Assembly: GCF_004151485.1 (NCBI RefSeq)
Contig: NZ_SBFF01000002.1
Location: 124,001-188,000 of the forward strand
Origin: Sphingosinicella sp. CPCC 101087
GTDB lineage: Bacteria > Pseudomonadota > Alphaproteobacteria > Sphingomonadales > Sphingomonadaceae
DNA: 64,000 nucleotides
Direction of reading: 5' to 3'
The position numbers and the translations under genes are program-made. Under the pieces are notes generated by a model. It saw nothing but the letters and a program-made list of their open reading frames with translations, was not told the DNA's origin and did not search any database. Numbering within the stretch: position 1 is the first letter of the stretch; each line of letters begins with the position of its first letter. Shown piece by piece: positions 7,579 to 16,249 of this stretch.

Positions 7579-10509
7579 ATGCGCGTCAGGCAGACTTGCG
7601 CCCGCATTCCTTTTTCCGGCCTGCATCTCCGCGGCGCGCTGCTCGCGACCGCGGCCTTGCCGCTCGCGCTGATCGCCTCGCCGGCATCGGCCCAGATGGC
7701 TGAAGAGACGCGTCAAGCCCAGGCCGAGCCGGGCACCGGAACGCTCGAAACGCCTGCCAGCGATCAGGCGGCAGGTCCCGACGAGGGGGAAATCGTCGTC
7801 ACGGGTATCCGCCAGACCATCCAGACCTCGATCGCCAGGAAGCGCGAGGAAACGGCAATCGTCGACGCCCTCTCGTCCGACGAGATCGGCGACCTGCCGG
7901 CGCTGTCTGTGGGAGAGGCGATCCAGACGATCACCGGCGCGACCACCCACCGCGAGAAAGGCGGCGCGACCGAGATCGCGATCCGCGGCCTCGGTCCGTT
8001 CCTGAGCAACGCCACCTTCAACGGCCGGGAGGCGACGAACGGCAGTGGCGACCGGTCGGTCAACTTCAACCAGTTCCCCTCCGAACTCATCAACGGAATC
8101 ACGATCTACAAGACCCAGCAGGCCAATCTGGTGGAAGGCGGCGTTGCCGGAACCATCGAGCTGGAGACGCTGCGCCCGCTCGATTTCGACCGCCGTCGGA
8201 TCCAGGGCGAAATCAAGTTCAACTACAGCCCGTATCAAGACCGGATCGTCGGGGAGAACGGCCTCGGCTGGCGGGGGACGGTCAGCTACGTCGACCAGTT
8301 CAGTGTCGGCGGGCTGGGCGAGATCGGCATTTCGCTGGGATTTCAGCGCAACGACACCAACAATCCCGAAGAGACCGTCGCCGGCAGCTCCACCTGGACC
8401 GCCTGCGACGCCACGATCGTCGTCGCCGACGACAATTGCGAGGCGATCACGCGCGAGCAGGGCGCGGCCGGAGCGCCTTATTTCCTGGTTCCGAACTCGA
8501 TCGCCTGGCGCCAGATCACGGAGAACGACCGGCGCGACGCCTTCTTCGGCGCCGTCCAGTGGCAGCCCAGCGACCGGCTCGATATCAACATCGACCTCCA
8601 ATATTCCGACCGGACCTATTCGGAGCAGCGCAACGACCTCAACCTTTCGGAGATGCGCTACGGGCTCACCAACCCGGTCTTCGACGAAAATGGCGTGCTG
8701 AGCCATGTCGAGGGTCTGACGTCGATCGAAGCGGTTTCGACCCTGCTTACGCGGGCCGAGGAATATCTCGGCGGCGGCTTCGATATTTCATGGGAGGCTT
8801 CTGACCGGCTCACGCTGGTCGCCGACCTGTCCTATTCGCGCACCCGGCGCTCTGAGATCGAGCGCTCGACGCGGCTGCGTTCGGACCCGCTGGACATTTA
8901 CGGCAATCCCACGCCGCTGAACAACCAGCGGGTACCCTATGTCTACGATATCGGCGAAGGGTTCGCGCCGACGATCACGATCGACCCCAGGTTCGACATC
9001 ACCAATCACGACCTGTTCAGCGACGATGCCCGGATTCGCCGCGACCAGGCCGATCGCAACAACGAGATCATCGCCGGACGGATCGACGCGATCTACGACC
9101 TGGACGGCGGCTTTCTCAGCCAGATCGACATCGGCGCGCGCATTTCGCGCCTGACCTATGACGATTTCGACGACCGGGTCGAAATCACCCAGGGCGACCG
9201 GGCGGTCGACCGCGAGGTGAACCTCGCCTGCCGGCGCGAATTCCAGCAGAGCTCGTTCCTCACCGAAGCGCCGGGCAACAGCATCAACAGTTGGGCGACG
9301 TTCGATCCGATCTGCCTGTTCGAAGGCTATCTCGGCACCGAGGACCCCGGCCGCAACGAGGACGTGCGGTCGGTCGCCAATCGCGACGTCGAGGAGCGCA
9401 CCATCGCCGGCTACGTCATGGGCACGTACGAGTCGCAGATCGGCAGCACGCCGATCCGCGGCAATTTCGGCGTTCGCGTCGTGAACACCCGAGTGACCTC
9501 GCGGGGCCTGCGCAGCGGGCTCGAGATCGTCAACAATCCCGACGGATCGATCAGCCTGGAGGAAACCGGCGCGTTCGAGACGGTGACGATCGAGAGCGAG
9601 AGCACCCGGATCCTTCCGAGCCTCAACGCCATATTCGAGCTTCAGCCGAACGTCCTGCTGCGCCTGGCCGGCTATCGTGCCATGTCCCGCCCGAACCCGA
9701 GCGCGCTGGGCGCCGGCCGCAGCATCGATCTCGAGGACGGCGGAGAATTCTCCTCGATCGAGGATGCCATTTCGCAGATCACCGCGAACGGCAGCCCGAG
9801 GCTCAAGCCGCTCATGTCCTGGAATGCGGACGCTTCGCTCGAATGGTATCCCAACCCGGATTCGATCCTGGCCGGCGCGGTCTACTACAAGTCGTTCACC
9901 GGAGGATTCATACCGGTCCTGATCGACGAGCAGTTCGTCATCGACGGAGAGACGATCACCGTCCCGGTCGCGCAGACGATGAACAGCGACGAACGCAGCC
10001 GGATCTGGGGGTTCGAGCTCTCCGTGTCGAACCGCTTTTCCTGGCTGCCGGCGCCGCTGGACAGCCTGGGCGTTCGGTTGAGCTACAATTATGCGGACTC
10101 CAACTTCCAGAACGAAGACATACGCTATGGCGACGTCTTCGATCCGGAGACGGGAGAGATAAGCGAAGGGTTCCTCGCGCCTGCCAACGTCAGCGGCTTT
10201 TCCCGCCATGTCCTCTCGGCGCAGGCTTATTATGAGCGTGGCCCGTTCTCGTTCCAGGCGGTGTACAACTATCGTTCCAATTATTATCAGGAATTCGTCG
10301 GCGGAAACTCACAGCTCCGCTATGTCCGCGGCAACGATACGGTCGACCTGCGCGCGTCCGTCGATCTGACTCAGAACGTGTCGCTTCGGTTCGAAGCAGT
10401 GAACCTCTTCGACGAGCCGAAGATCACCGACATGCCTGTGCGCGGCAGCGTGCGACAATATCATTATTACGGTCCGCGCTACTTCCTCGGTGTCCGACTG
10501 AGAATCTGA
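7579..10509 (+). CDS. TonB-dependent receptor (Xanthomonas/Caulobacter type), probable alginate oligosaccharide receptor
   Basis: The ATG at 7579 follows GGAGGGG (7564-7570) and is preferred over an in-frame ATG at 7501 that would overlap the operator region. The product has 976 residues. A signal peptide (to about residue 39, ASAQ) is followed by a TonB box EIVVTG at 71-76. The plug domain contains the group-typical GSGDRSVNFNQFPSELI and VEGGVAGTIEL. A 22-strand barrel ends in YYGPRYFLGVRLRI. The receptor should carry oligosaccharides across the outer membrane with TonB energy. Its position between the lyase operon and a FadR-type regulator points to alginate fragments. Confidence 0.88.
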   Translation: MRVRQTCARIPFSGLHLRGALLATAALPLALIASPASAQMAEETRQAQAEPGTGTLETPASDQAAGPDEGEIVVTGIRQTIQTSIARKREETAIVDALSSDEIGDLPALSVGEAIQTITGATTHREKGGATEIAIRGLGPFLSNATFNGREATNGSGDRSVNFNQFPSELINGITIYKTQQANLVEGGVAGTIELETLRPLDFDRRRIQGEIKFNYSPYQDRIVGENGLGWRGTVSYVDQFSVGGLGEIGISLGFQRNDTNNPEETVAGSSTWTACDATIVVADDNCEAITREQGAAGAPYFLVPNSIAWRQITENDRRDAFFGAVQWQPSDRLDINIDLQYSDRTYSEQRNDLNLSEMRYGLTNPVFDENGVLSHVEGLTSIEAVSTLLTRAEEYLGGGFDISWEASDRLTLVADLSYSRTRRSEIERSTRLRSDPLDIYGNPTPLNNQRVPYVYDIGEGFAPTITIDPRFDITNHDLFSDDARIRRDQADRNNEIIAGRIDAIYDLDGGFLSQIDIGARISRLTYDDFDDRVEITQGDRAVDREVNLACRREFQQSSFLTEAPGNSINSWATFDPICLFEGYLGTEDPGRNEDVRSVANRDVEERTIAGYVMGTYESQIGSTPIRGNFGVRVVNTRVTSRGLRSGLEIVNNPDGSISLEETGAFETVTIESESTRILPSLNAIFELQPNVLLRLAGYRAMSRPNPSALGAGRSIDLEDGGEFSSIEDAISQITANGSPRLKPLMSWNADASLEWYPNPDSILAGAVYYKSFTGGFIPVLIDEQFVIDGETITVPVAQTMNSDERSRIWGFELSVSNRFSWLPAPLDSLGVRLSYNYADSNFQNEDIRYGDVFDPETGEISEGFLAPANVSGFSRHVLSAQAYYERGPFSFQAVYNYRSNYYQEFVGGNSQLRYVRGNDTVDLRASVDLTQNVSLRFEAVNLFDEPKITDMPVRGSVRQYHYYGPRYFLGVRLRI

Positions 10510-10609
10510 GTCACGGAACCGGCGCCAGCCCGCCCGGAACGTCCGTCGCCTTGCACGGGGATCATGATCGGGTATGGATTTGCGGCACAGTGGGGAGCAG
10601 GTAGGACGG

Positions 10610-11359
10610 ATGGCTGATCGCCGGTTGTTCCAGGAAATTGCCGAGCAGATCATGGCGCTGATCCGTGAGGGGACCTTTCCGCGCGGCTCGCGCCTCCCGG
10701 GGGAGCGCGAGCTGGCCGCCCGGTTCGGCGTGAGCCGAGTGACGATCCGTGAGGCCGAGATCGCGCTTCAGGCGATGGGCGAGGTGACGATCCGGACCGG
10801 TTCGGGGGTCTATGTGACGGAAGGTCCGGCGCCGACGGAAGATTCGCTGCCGAACGTCAGCGCCTTCGAATTGACCGAGGCCCGTTCCCTGTTCGAGTCC
10901 GAAGCGGCGGCGCTGGCCGCGCCGATCATCAGCGAGGGGCTGCTCGACCGCCTCGACGAACTGCTCGAGATCATGTCGGGCGACGATCCCGACAATGACG
11001 AACGCGCCAACGAAGCGGACCGCGAGTTTCACATGACCATCGCCTCGGCGTCGGGGAACCAGGCGATCACCTATGTCATCAAGACGCTCTGGCGCCTGAG
11101 GAACGAACTCCCCCAGGTACGGGCCATGCACGAATCCATCTGTCATCACGACGGAAGCACCCGGATGCAGGAGCATGCGGACATCGTGCGTGCGCTGCGG
11201 GCGCGCGATCCTGCCGCCGCACGGCTGGCGATGCGCAGACATTTCAACCGGCTCCTCGAAACCATGCTCGACGCCACCGAAGAGCGGGAGATCGAGGAAC
11301 TGCGCCGCAAGTCTGCCGAGAGCCGCGCGCGTTTCCTGATCAGCGCGAACCTGCGCTGA
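10610..11359 (+). CDS. FadR-subfamily GntR transcriptional regulator (FCD domain)
   Basis: A winged helix-turn-helix covers about residues 5-75, with the GntR hallmarks LPGERELAARFGVSRVTIREA and GSGVYV. An all-helical FCD ligand domain fills the rest, with the expected FHMTIASASGNQA segment and spaced histidines likely to bind a metal. ATG 10610 follows AGGA; an in-frame ATG at 10574 would add 12 residues. The gene sits about 100 bases after the TonB receptor. FadR-type boxes precede both the receptor and the lyase operon, so it is the likely local regulator, probably released by a uronate-derived intermediate such as KDG or DEH. Confidence 0.85.
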   Translation: MADRRLFQEIAEQIMALIREGTFPRGSRLPGERELAARFGVSRVTIREAEIALQAMGEVTIRTGSGVYVTEGPAPTEDSLPNVSAFELTEARSLFESEAAALAAPIISEGLLDRLDELLEIMSGDDPDNDERANEADREFHMTIASASGNQAITYVIKTLWRLRNELPQVRAMHESICHHDGSTRMQEHADIVRALRARDPAAARLAMRRHFNRLLETMLDATEEREIEELRRKSAESRARFLISANLR

Positions 11360-11454
11360 CACCTTCCGACTTCCCGACTGCGGCTTTTGCCTCCGTCGCG
11401 AAGGGGAGAACTAGGCCATCGCTTCTTAACCATATCCGGGTTAACTTCCCCGGC

Positions 11455-12015
11455 ATGGGACGGGTGATCAGCTTCGAGGACCGGGCGTTGGCGACGCTGC
11501 GCGCCCGGGTCGCGGCGGCGGAGGAGGCCAATCAGGACCTCATCGCCTTCGCCCGCGGCCATTCGGGCGCGGTCGCCTCAATTCACGAAGCGGTGCTTGC
11601 CGCCATCGAGGCCGAGGGTCTCGACCATCTCATCCACATCGTCACCCAGGAATGGCCGCAAATTTTGGGTCTGGACGCGGTGGCGGTGGCGCTTTGGGCC
11701 GGCGACACCGGCGTTCGCGCCGATGCCTCCGGCCTGCAGTTCGTCAATCCGCGCCTGATCGAGCGCTCGCTCGGGGACCTGGACGGCGTGCTGCTGCGCG
11801 GGGTCGAGCGCGGCCATCCCCTGTTCGGACCCGCCTGCGAGCTGATCCGGGCCGAGGCGCTGATCTGCCTCGCCAGCGAGCCGCCCTTGCCCAATGGGGT
11901 ACTCGCGCTGGGCCAGCGCGGCGCCCAGCATTTCGACACGCGCCACGGCTCCGAATTGCTGATCTTCCTCGGGCGGGTGCTGACGCGTTGCATGGGCCGG
12001 TGGCTGATTCCCTGA
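11455..12015 (+). CDS. DUF484 family protein
   Basis: A 186-residue GAF-like protein with a short N-terminal coiled-coil segment, matching DUF484 proteins in length and in segments such as LGLDAVAVALW and GVLALGQRGAQHFDTRHGSE. DUF484 genes commonly precede xerC in proteobacteria, and here the stop lies inside the xerC coding region (16-base overlap). The biochemical role is not known. No catalytic residues can be named. Confidence 0.85.
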   Translation: MGRVISFEDRALATLRARVAAAEEANQDLIAFARGHSGAVASIHEAVLAAIEAEGLDHLIHIVTQEWPQILGLDAVAVALWAGDTGVRADASGLQFVNPRLIERSLGDLDGVLLRGVERGHPLFGPACELIRAEALICLASEPPLPNGVLALGQRGAQHFDTRHGSELLIFLGRVLTRCMGRWLIP

Positions 12016-12938
12016 CCACCGATCCGGACCTGTGCCATCCGGCGAGCCGGATCGCGTTGCGCTGGCACGACCATCTCACCCGCGAGCGGCGGCGATCGGC
12101 CCATACGGTGCGGGCCTATACGGCGACCGCCCACCGGCTGATCGCCTTCCTGGGTTCCCATCTCGGCCAGGCCGTGAACGGTGAAGCTTTGTGCACGCTG
12201 CAGCCGGCCGACCTGCGCGCCTTCCTGGGTTCGCGCCGCGCCGCGGGGCTCGGCAACGCTTCGGCGGCGCGCGAGCTTTCCGCGGTGCGGAGCTTCCTCG
12301 CCTTCGTCGCCGCCGAGGCGGGGCGGGAGGCGGCCCTGCCCAGAATCCGCGGCCCGAAGAAGGCGCGCAGCGTGCCGCGGCCCATCTCGCCTGACGAGGC
12401 GGTGGCGCTCGCCGGGGAAGTGGGGGAGGATGCCGCCCTTCCGTGGATCGCCGCGCGCGACGAAGCGGTGCTGCTCCTGCTCTACGGATCGGGGCTTCGC
12501 GTCGCCGAGGCGCTCGGGCTGACCGGGGCAGCCTTGCCCCTGGGCGAAGCGATCAGCGTCACGGGCAAGCGCGCCAAGACCCGGATCGTGCCGCTGCTGG
12601 TGCCGGTCCGAGAGGCGATCGAGCGCTATCTCGCACTCTGCCCCTGGGCGCCGGGAAAGGACCAGCCTCTATTCCGGGGCGCGCGCGGCGGACCGCTGCG
12701 CGGCGAAATCGTCCGGCGGGCCGTGCGCAAAGCGCGCCGCTCCCTGGGCCTGTCCGAGCGGACGACGCCGCACGCGCTGCGGCACAGCTTCGCCACCCAT
12801 CTCCTCGGCCGGGGGGCTGACCTCAGGACCCTGCAGGAGCTGCTCGGCCATGCCAGCCTGTCGTCGACCCAGATCTACACGGCGGTCGACGCGGCGCATT
12901 TGATGGACGTCTATCGCCACGCCCATCCGCGGGCCTGA
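12000..12938 (+). CDS. xerC: Tyrosine recombinase XerC
   Basis: A 312-residue site-specific recombinase from a GTG at 12000, overlapping the DUF484 gene. The N-terminal SAM-like core-binding domain spans about residues 15-105. The catalytic domain has the full tyrosine recombinase set: Arg167 (GSGLRVAEAL), Lys190 (TGKRAKTR), His258 and Arg261 (HALRHSFATHL), His284 (LLGHASLSSTQIY) and the nucleophile Tyr293. With XerD it resolves chromosome dimers at dif. No integron or phage features flank it, and DUF484 linkage supports the chromosomal XerC over a mobile integrase. Confidence 0.92.
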   Translation: MADSLTTDPDLCHPASRIALRWHDHLTRERRRSAHTVRAYTATAHRLIAFLGSHLGQAVNGEALCTLQPADLRAFLGSRRAAGLGNASAARELSAVRSFLAFVAAEAGREAALPRIRGPKKARSVPRPISPDEAVALAGEVGEDAALPWIAARDEAVLLLLYGSGLRVAEALGLTGAALPLGEAISVTGKRAKTRIVPLLVPVREAIERYLALCPWAPGKDQPLFRGARGGPLRGEIVRRAVRKARRSLGLSERTTPHALRHSFATHLLGRGADLRTLQELLGHASLSSTQIYTAVDAAHLMDVYRHAHPRA

Positions 12939-12940
12939 GC

Positions 12941-13564
12941 TCAGGAGTCGGCCTGCGCCTCCGGCCTGTGCCGCCGGCGCCAGGTGAGCTGGCGCCAGAC
13001 GTAGAAGAGGATGATCGCAGCGACGATGCCCGAGGAAATCGGGCCGAGAACCTTGTCGACCTGATCGAACTGGCTGCCGAGCACATAGCCGGCGGCGGCG
13101 AGGAGGCCGCTCCACCCGGCCGTCCCGAGCGTCGACCAGAACAGGAAGCTGACGAGCCGCATGTGAACGAGGCCCGCCGGGATCGACACGACCGAACGGA
13201 TCGTCGGGATCATTCGGCCGATCCCCACGACGACCGATCCGAACCGCCCGAACAGGCGCTCGACCTTCTCGACGTCGTACCAGTCCATTGTGAGCCAGCG
13301 GCCGTGGCGCTCGATGAACGGGCAGAATCGCTTGAGGCCGACCCAGCGGGCCACCAAATACCAGAGGAAATTGCCCGTCATTGCCCCGGCCGTGCCGCTG
13401 GCGATCACGCCCGGCAGGCTCATCGGCCCTCCGGCGGAGCGCACGCCGGCCACCGGCATGATCACCTCGGACGGGATGGGCGGAAAGACGGTTTCCAGCA
13501 GCATCAGCAGGTAGATGCCGAGATAGCCGGTTCCGTCGATCAGGCGGATGACCCAGTCGCTCAT
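12941..13564 (-). CDS. DedA family inner-membrane protein
   Basis: This 207-residue membrane protein carries the DedA/SNARE-associated signature: the reentrant ETVFPPIPSEVIMP near residue 24, GNFLWYLVARWVG, and the FGRFGSVVVGIGRMIPTIRSVVSIPAG loop region. Four or five hydrophobic segments are visible. DedA proteins act in membrane homeostasis, and some recycle undecaprenyl phosphate or flip phospholipid. It is the last gene of the rsmI-to-dedA run, 16 bases after gshB, and ends tail-to-tail with xerC. Confidence 0.88.
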   Translation of the reverse strand: MSDWVIRLIDGTGYLGIYLLMLLETVFPPIPSEVIMPVAGVRSAGGPMSLPGVIASGTAGAMTGNFLWYLVARWVGLKRFCPFIERHGRWLTMDWYDVEKVERLFGRFGSVVVGIGRMIPTIRSVVSIPAGLVHMRLVSFLFWSTLGTAGWSGLLAAAGYVLGSQFDQVDKVLGPISSGIVAAIILFYVWRQLTWRRRHRPEAQADS

Positions 13565-13580
13565 GCGGTACCTGCTGTGA

Positions 13581-14531
13581 TCAGCGGCCCGCGAGACGGC
13601 GATCGATCGCCTCCCAGATCATCGCCGGCGTGTCGGTGCCGTTGAAGCGGTCGATCGCGACGATTCCGGTCGGCGAGGTGACGTTGATTTCGGTCAGCCA
13701 TTGTCCGCCGATAACGTCGATCCCGACGAAAAGGAGCCCGCGCGCCTTCAGCTCCGGGCCGAGCGCCTCGCAAATCTCCTCCTCCCGGGCAGTGAGGGCG
13801 GTCTTCGCCGCCTTGCCGCCGACCGCGAGGTTCGAGCGTATCTCGCCTTCGCCCGGAATCCGGTTGACCGCGCCGGCCACCTCGCCGTCGACGAAGACGA
13901 TCCTCTTGTCGCCCTCGGCGATCTCGGGGAGGAAGGCCTGCACGACATGGGGCTCGCGATAGGTGGTGTTGAACACTTCGATCAGCGAGGAGAGATTCTC
14001 GCCGTTGCGGCCGATCTTGAACACCGCCTTGCCGCCATTGCCGTGCAGCGGCTTGACGACGATCTCCTCGTGCATGGCAAGGAAGTCCCGGGCCATGGCC
14101 AGCGAGCGGGTGACCAGGGTCGGCGGCATGAAGCGGGCATAATCGAGCACCCACACCTTCTCCGGGGCATTGCGAACGCTTGCCGGATCGTTGACCACCA
14201 GGGTCTCGCTGCGGATGCGCTCGAGCAGATGCGTGGCGGTGATGTAGCCGAGGTCGAAGGGCGGATCCTGGCGCATCAGCACGACGTCGACGTCACGGCC
14301 CAGGTCGAGCGTCACCGGCTCGCCGAAGCGGAAATGGTCGCCGTGGACGCGCTGCACGGTCACCGGATGCGCGCGGGCCCACAGCCGGCCGTCCCAGCTC
14401 AGATCCTCGGCGGCATAATGGTAGAGGCTGTGACCGCGCGCCTGAGCGCCGAGCATGATCGCGAAGGTCGAATCGCCTTCGATGTTGATCCGGTCCAGCG
14501 GGTCCATCTGGACAGCGACGCGCAGGGGCAT
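13581..14531 (-). CDS. gshB: Glutathione synthase
   Basis: A 316-residue ATP-grasp enzyme joining gamma-glutamylcysteine and glycine in the cytoplasm. The N-terminal domain opens with the family-typical VAVQMDPLDRINIEGDSTFA and contains MRQDPPFDLGYITATHLLE. The ATP-grasp part has VVKPLHGNGGKAVFKI, and the C-terminal metal and glycine site has GIDVIGGQWLTEINVTSPTGI. The length matches bacterial GshB. It lies between yraN and dedA in a minus-strand run. Confidence 0.95.
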   Translation of the reverse strand: MPLRVAVQMDPLDRINIEGDSTFAIMLGAQARGHSLYHYAAEDLSWDGRLWARAHPVTVQRVHGDHFRFGEPVTLDLGRDVDVVLMRQDPPFDLGYITATHLLERIRSETLVVNDPASVRNAPEKVWVLDYARFMPPTLVTRSLAMARDFLAMHEEIVVKPLHGNGGKAVFKIGRNGENLSSLIEVFNTTYREPHVVQAFLPEIAEGDKRIVFVDGEVAGAVNRIPGEGEIRSNLAVGGKAAKTALTAREEEICEALGPELKARGLLFVGIDVIGGQWLTEINVTSPTGIVAIDRFNGTDTPAMIWEAIDRRLAGR

Positions 14532-14603
14532 TGGCCGAGCCTTCTCAGTCAGGATGAGCGGGTTGGGTGCTGGCGACCGCTCTAGGGAGCGGAGGCGCCG
14601 CTG

Positions 14604-14960
14604 TCACCCGCGCCAGACATTCTCGACATGCCGGGGAAGTCGGCGCGGGACGATGAAGAGGGCGTCGATCCTGATGGCGTCGCCGGCCCTTGCGTAGCGC
14701 GGCGCCAGCGCCTCGGCAGCGCGGGCGACTCGCCTGAGGCGCCAGTCGTCGAGCGCCAGGCCGGCCGCGGCCTCGCCCGAGCGGGCCTTCACCTCGACAA
14801 AGGCGAGGGTGCGGCCGCGCCGGGCCACGAGGTCGACCTCGCCGACGCTGGTGCGCGCGCGCACTGCGAGGATCCGCCAGCCCTTGAGGCGCAGCCACCA
14901 GGCCGCCAGCCATTCGGCGCGGCGGCCGGCTAGCTCGGCCTTGCGCCGGCCCGACCTCAC
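14604..14960 (-). CDS. YraN family endonuclease-like protein (UPF0102)
   Basis: A 118-residue protein from a GTG at 14960 that overlaps the stop of the upstream lipoprotein gene (GTGA). It has the restriction-endonuclease-like core of UPF0102: GEVDLVARRGRTLAFVEVKAR, i.e. the Glu-Asp-(x)n-Glu-x-Lys pattern. The N-terminal GRRAEWLAAWWLRLKGWRIL is also typical. The function is unproven; relatives sit beside rsmI and lpoA in enterobacteria as yraN, as they do here. Confidence 0.88.
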   Translation of the reverse strand: MRSGRRKAELAGRRAEWLAAWWLRLKGWRILAVRARTSVGEVDLVARRGRTLAFVEVKARSGEAAAGLALDDWRLRRVARAAEALAPRYARAGDAIRIDALFIVPRRLPRHVENVWRG

Positions 14961-15346
14961 CGGGACGGCGGGCAGCGGCGGAAGTTCGCGGCCTCGGCGC
15001 CTTGCGGGAACTTGCGGAAGGCGTCCGCGCCGAGCCATTCGATTCGCGAGACGAAGGGGCGGCCGAGCTCGGCCGTTTCCGGATCGCCGCTTTCGAGGAT
15101 TTCGGTCGCCGTCTCGGTCAGGCGGTCGCCGTCGAGGCGCCAGGTGCCGCTCTCCTCGAACAGATGATAGCGGCCGTCGGCGTCGTAGCGGACGGGAACG
15201 TCCGAGGCGCAGGCGAGGGGGAATTCCACGTCGGGCTCCATCAGGAGCCAGGTCCCGACCAGGCGCGGTTCGGAGGCGTCGCGCTGTTCGACGGTGGCGC
15301 AGGCGGCGAGCGCTGCAACGAGCGGCAAGGCGACGAATCGTCTCAT
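14957..15346 (-). CDS. Small lipoprotein, META/DUF306-like
   Basis: A 129-residue protein with a lipoprotein signal peptide (lipobox LAAC, Cys16). The mature part has a GTWLL...YDADGRYHLFEESGTWRLDGDRL pattern, which resembles META/heat-shock-type beta-rich lipoproteins. The start overlaps the rsmI stop (ATGA) and the stop overlaps the yraN start, so it is translationally coupled on both sides. It is probably membrane-anchored in the periplasm. I cannot assign a function; the family call is tentative. Confidence 0.7.
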   Translation of the reverse strand: MRRFVALPLVAALAACATVEQRDASEPRLVGTWLLMEPDVEFPLACASDVPVRYDADGRYHLFEESGTWRLDGDRLTETATEILESGDPETAELGRPFVSRIEWLGADAFRKFPQGAEAANFRRCPPSR

Positions 15347-16200
15347 GCTTGGCCCCCCTTCAGCCGTTGCGCCCGCTCATAGACCAGCCGCTTCGGGAGG
15401 CCCAGCCGCGCCGCGACGTCCGCCGCGGCGCGCGACGGCGAAAGGCGGGAAAGCGCCTCGCCCAGCGCGGCGTCCAGCTCCGCTTCGCCTGCCGTTTCGG
15501 GCGCGGACGGGGGACCGACGACGATGACGATCTCGCCCTTGGGCGGCGCGTCCGCATAGCGCGCCGCGAGCTCGGCCAGCGTGCCGGTCACCGTCTCCTC
15601 GAACATCTTGCTGATCTCCCGCACGACCGCCGCTTCGCGGTTGCCGAGGCCGTCGCCGAGCGCGGCCAGCGCGGCGCCGAGGCGCGGTCCGCTCTCGTAG
15701 AAGACGAGCGTGCCGGGGAAGCCGGCGGCCTCCGCGATTGCCGCGGCGCGCGCGCTCGCCTTGGAGGGCAAGAATCCGAAGAAGGCGAAGCGATCGGTGG
15801 GGAGGCCGGCAAGGGTCAAGGCCGCGACCGCCGCGCTCGGCCCCGGTATGGTGGTGACCTTTATCCCGGCCGCGTGGGCGTCGCGCACCAACTTGTAGCC
15901 GGGATCGGAGATGAGGGGCGTGCCGGCATCCGAGACCAGGGCCACGGATCGAGTGCGCATCTGCTCGATCAGGCCGGGGCGGACACGGTCGGCGACATGG
16001 TCGTGATAGGGCGTCATCGGCCGCTTGACGCCGATGTGGCGGAGCAAGCGGGCGGTGACCCGGCTGTCCTCGGCGGCGATCAGGTCGGCATTGGCCAGCA
16101 CGGACGCCGCGCGCGGGCCGAGGTCGGAGAGATTGCCGATCGGGGTCGCGACGATATAGAGGCCGGGATCGAGTGTCTCGTTCATGGAGTGCAACGTCAT
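15343..16200 (-). CDS. rsmI: 16S rRNA (cytidine(1402)-2'-O)-methyltransferase
   Basis: An SAM-dependent tetrapyrrole-methylase-fold enzyme of about 285 residues. Signature segments are YIVATPIGNLSDLGPRA at the N-terminus, AAEDSRVTARLL, LVSDAGTPLISDPGYKLV, GPSAAVAALTLAGLPTDRFAFFGFLP and FYESGPRL. It adds the 2'-O-methyl group to C1402 of 16S rRNA. ATG 16200 and ATG 16185 are both possible starts. It is the first gene of the rsmI-lipoprotein-yraN-gshB-dedA run and is divergent from the lpoA-like gene 49 bases away. Confidence 0.95.
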   Translation of the reverse strand: MTLHSMNETLDPGLYIVATPIGNLSDLGPRAASVLANADLIAAEDSRVTARLLRHIGVKRPMTPYHDHVADRVRPGLIEQMRTRSVALVSDAGTPLISDPGYKLVRDAHAAGIKVTTIPGPSAAVAALTLAGLPTDRFAFFGFLPSKASARAAAIAEAAGFPGTLVFYESGPRLGAALAALGDGLGNREAAVVREISKMFEETVTGTLAELAARYADAPPKGEIVIVVGPPSAPETAGEAELDAALGEALSRLSPSRAAADVAARLGLPKRLVYERAQRLKGGQA

Positions 16201-16249
16201 GGCATCGCTTCCGCATCGCCCGCAACCATGTCCTGAGCATGGTCCTGGA

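Noticed and set aside
12000..12938. Mobile-element integrase in place of XerC
   Set aside because: DUF484 linkage and lack of att sites, tRNA or mobile genes around it support the chromosomal XerC.
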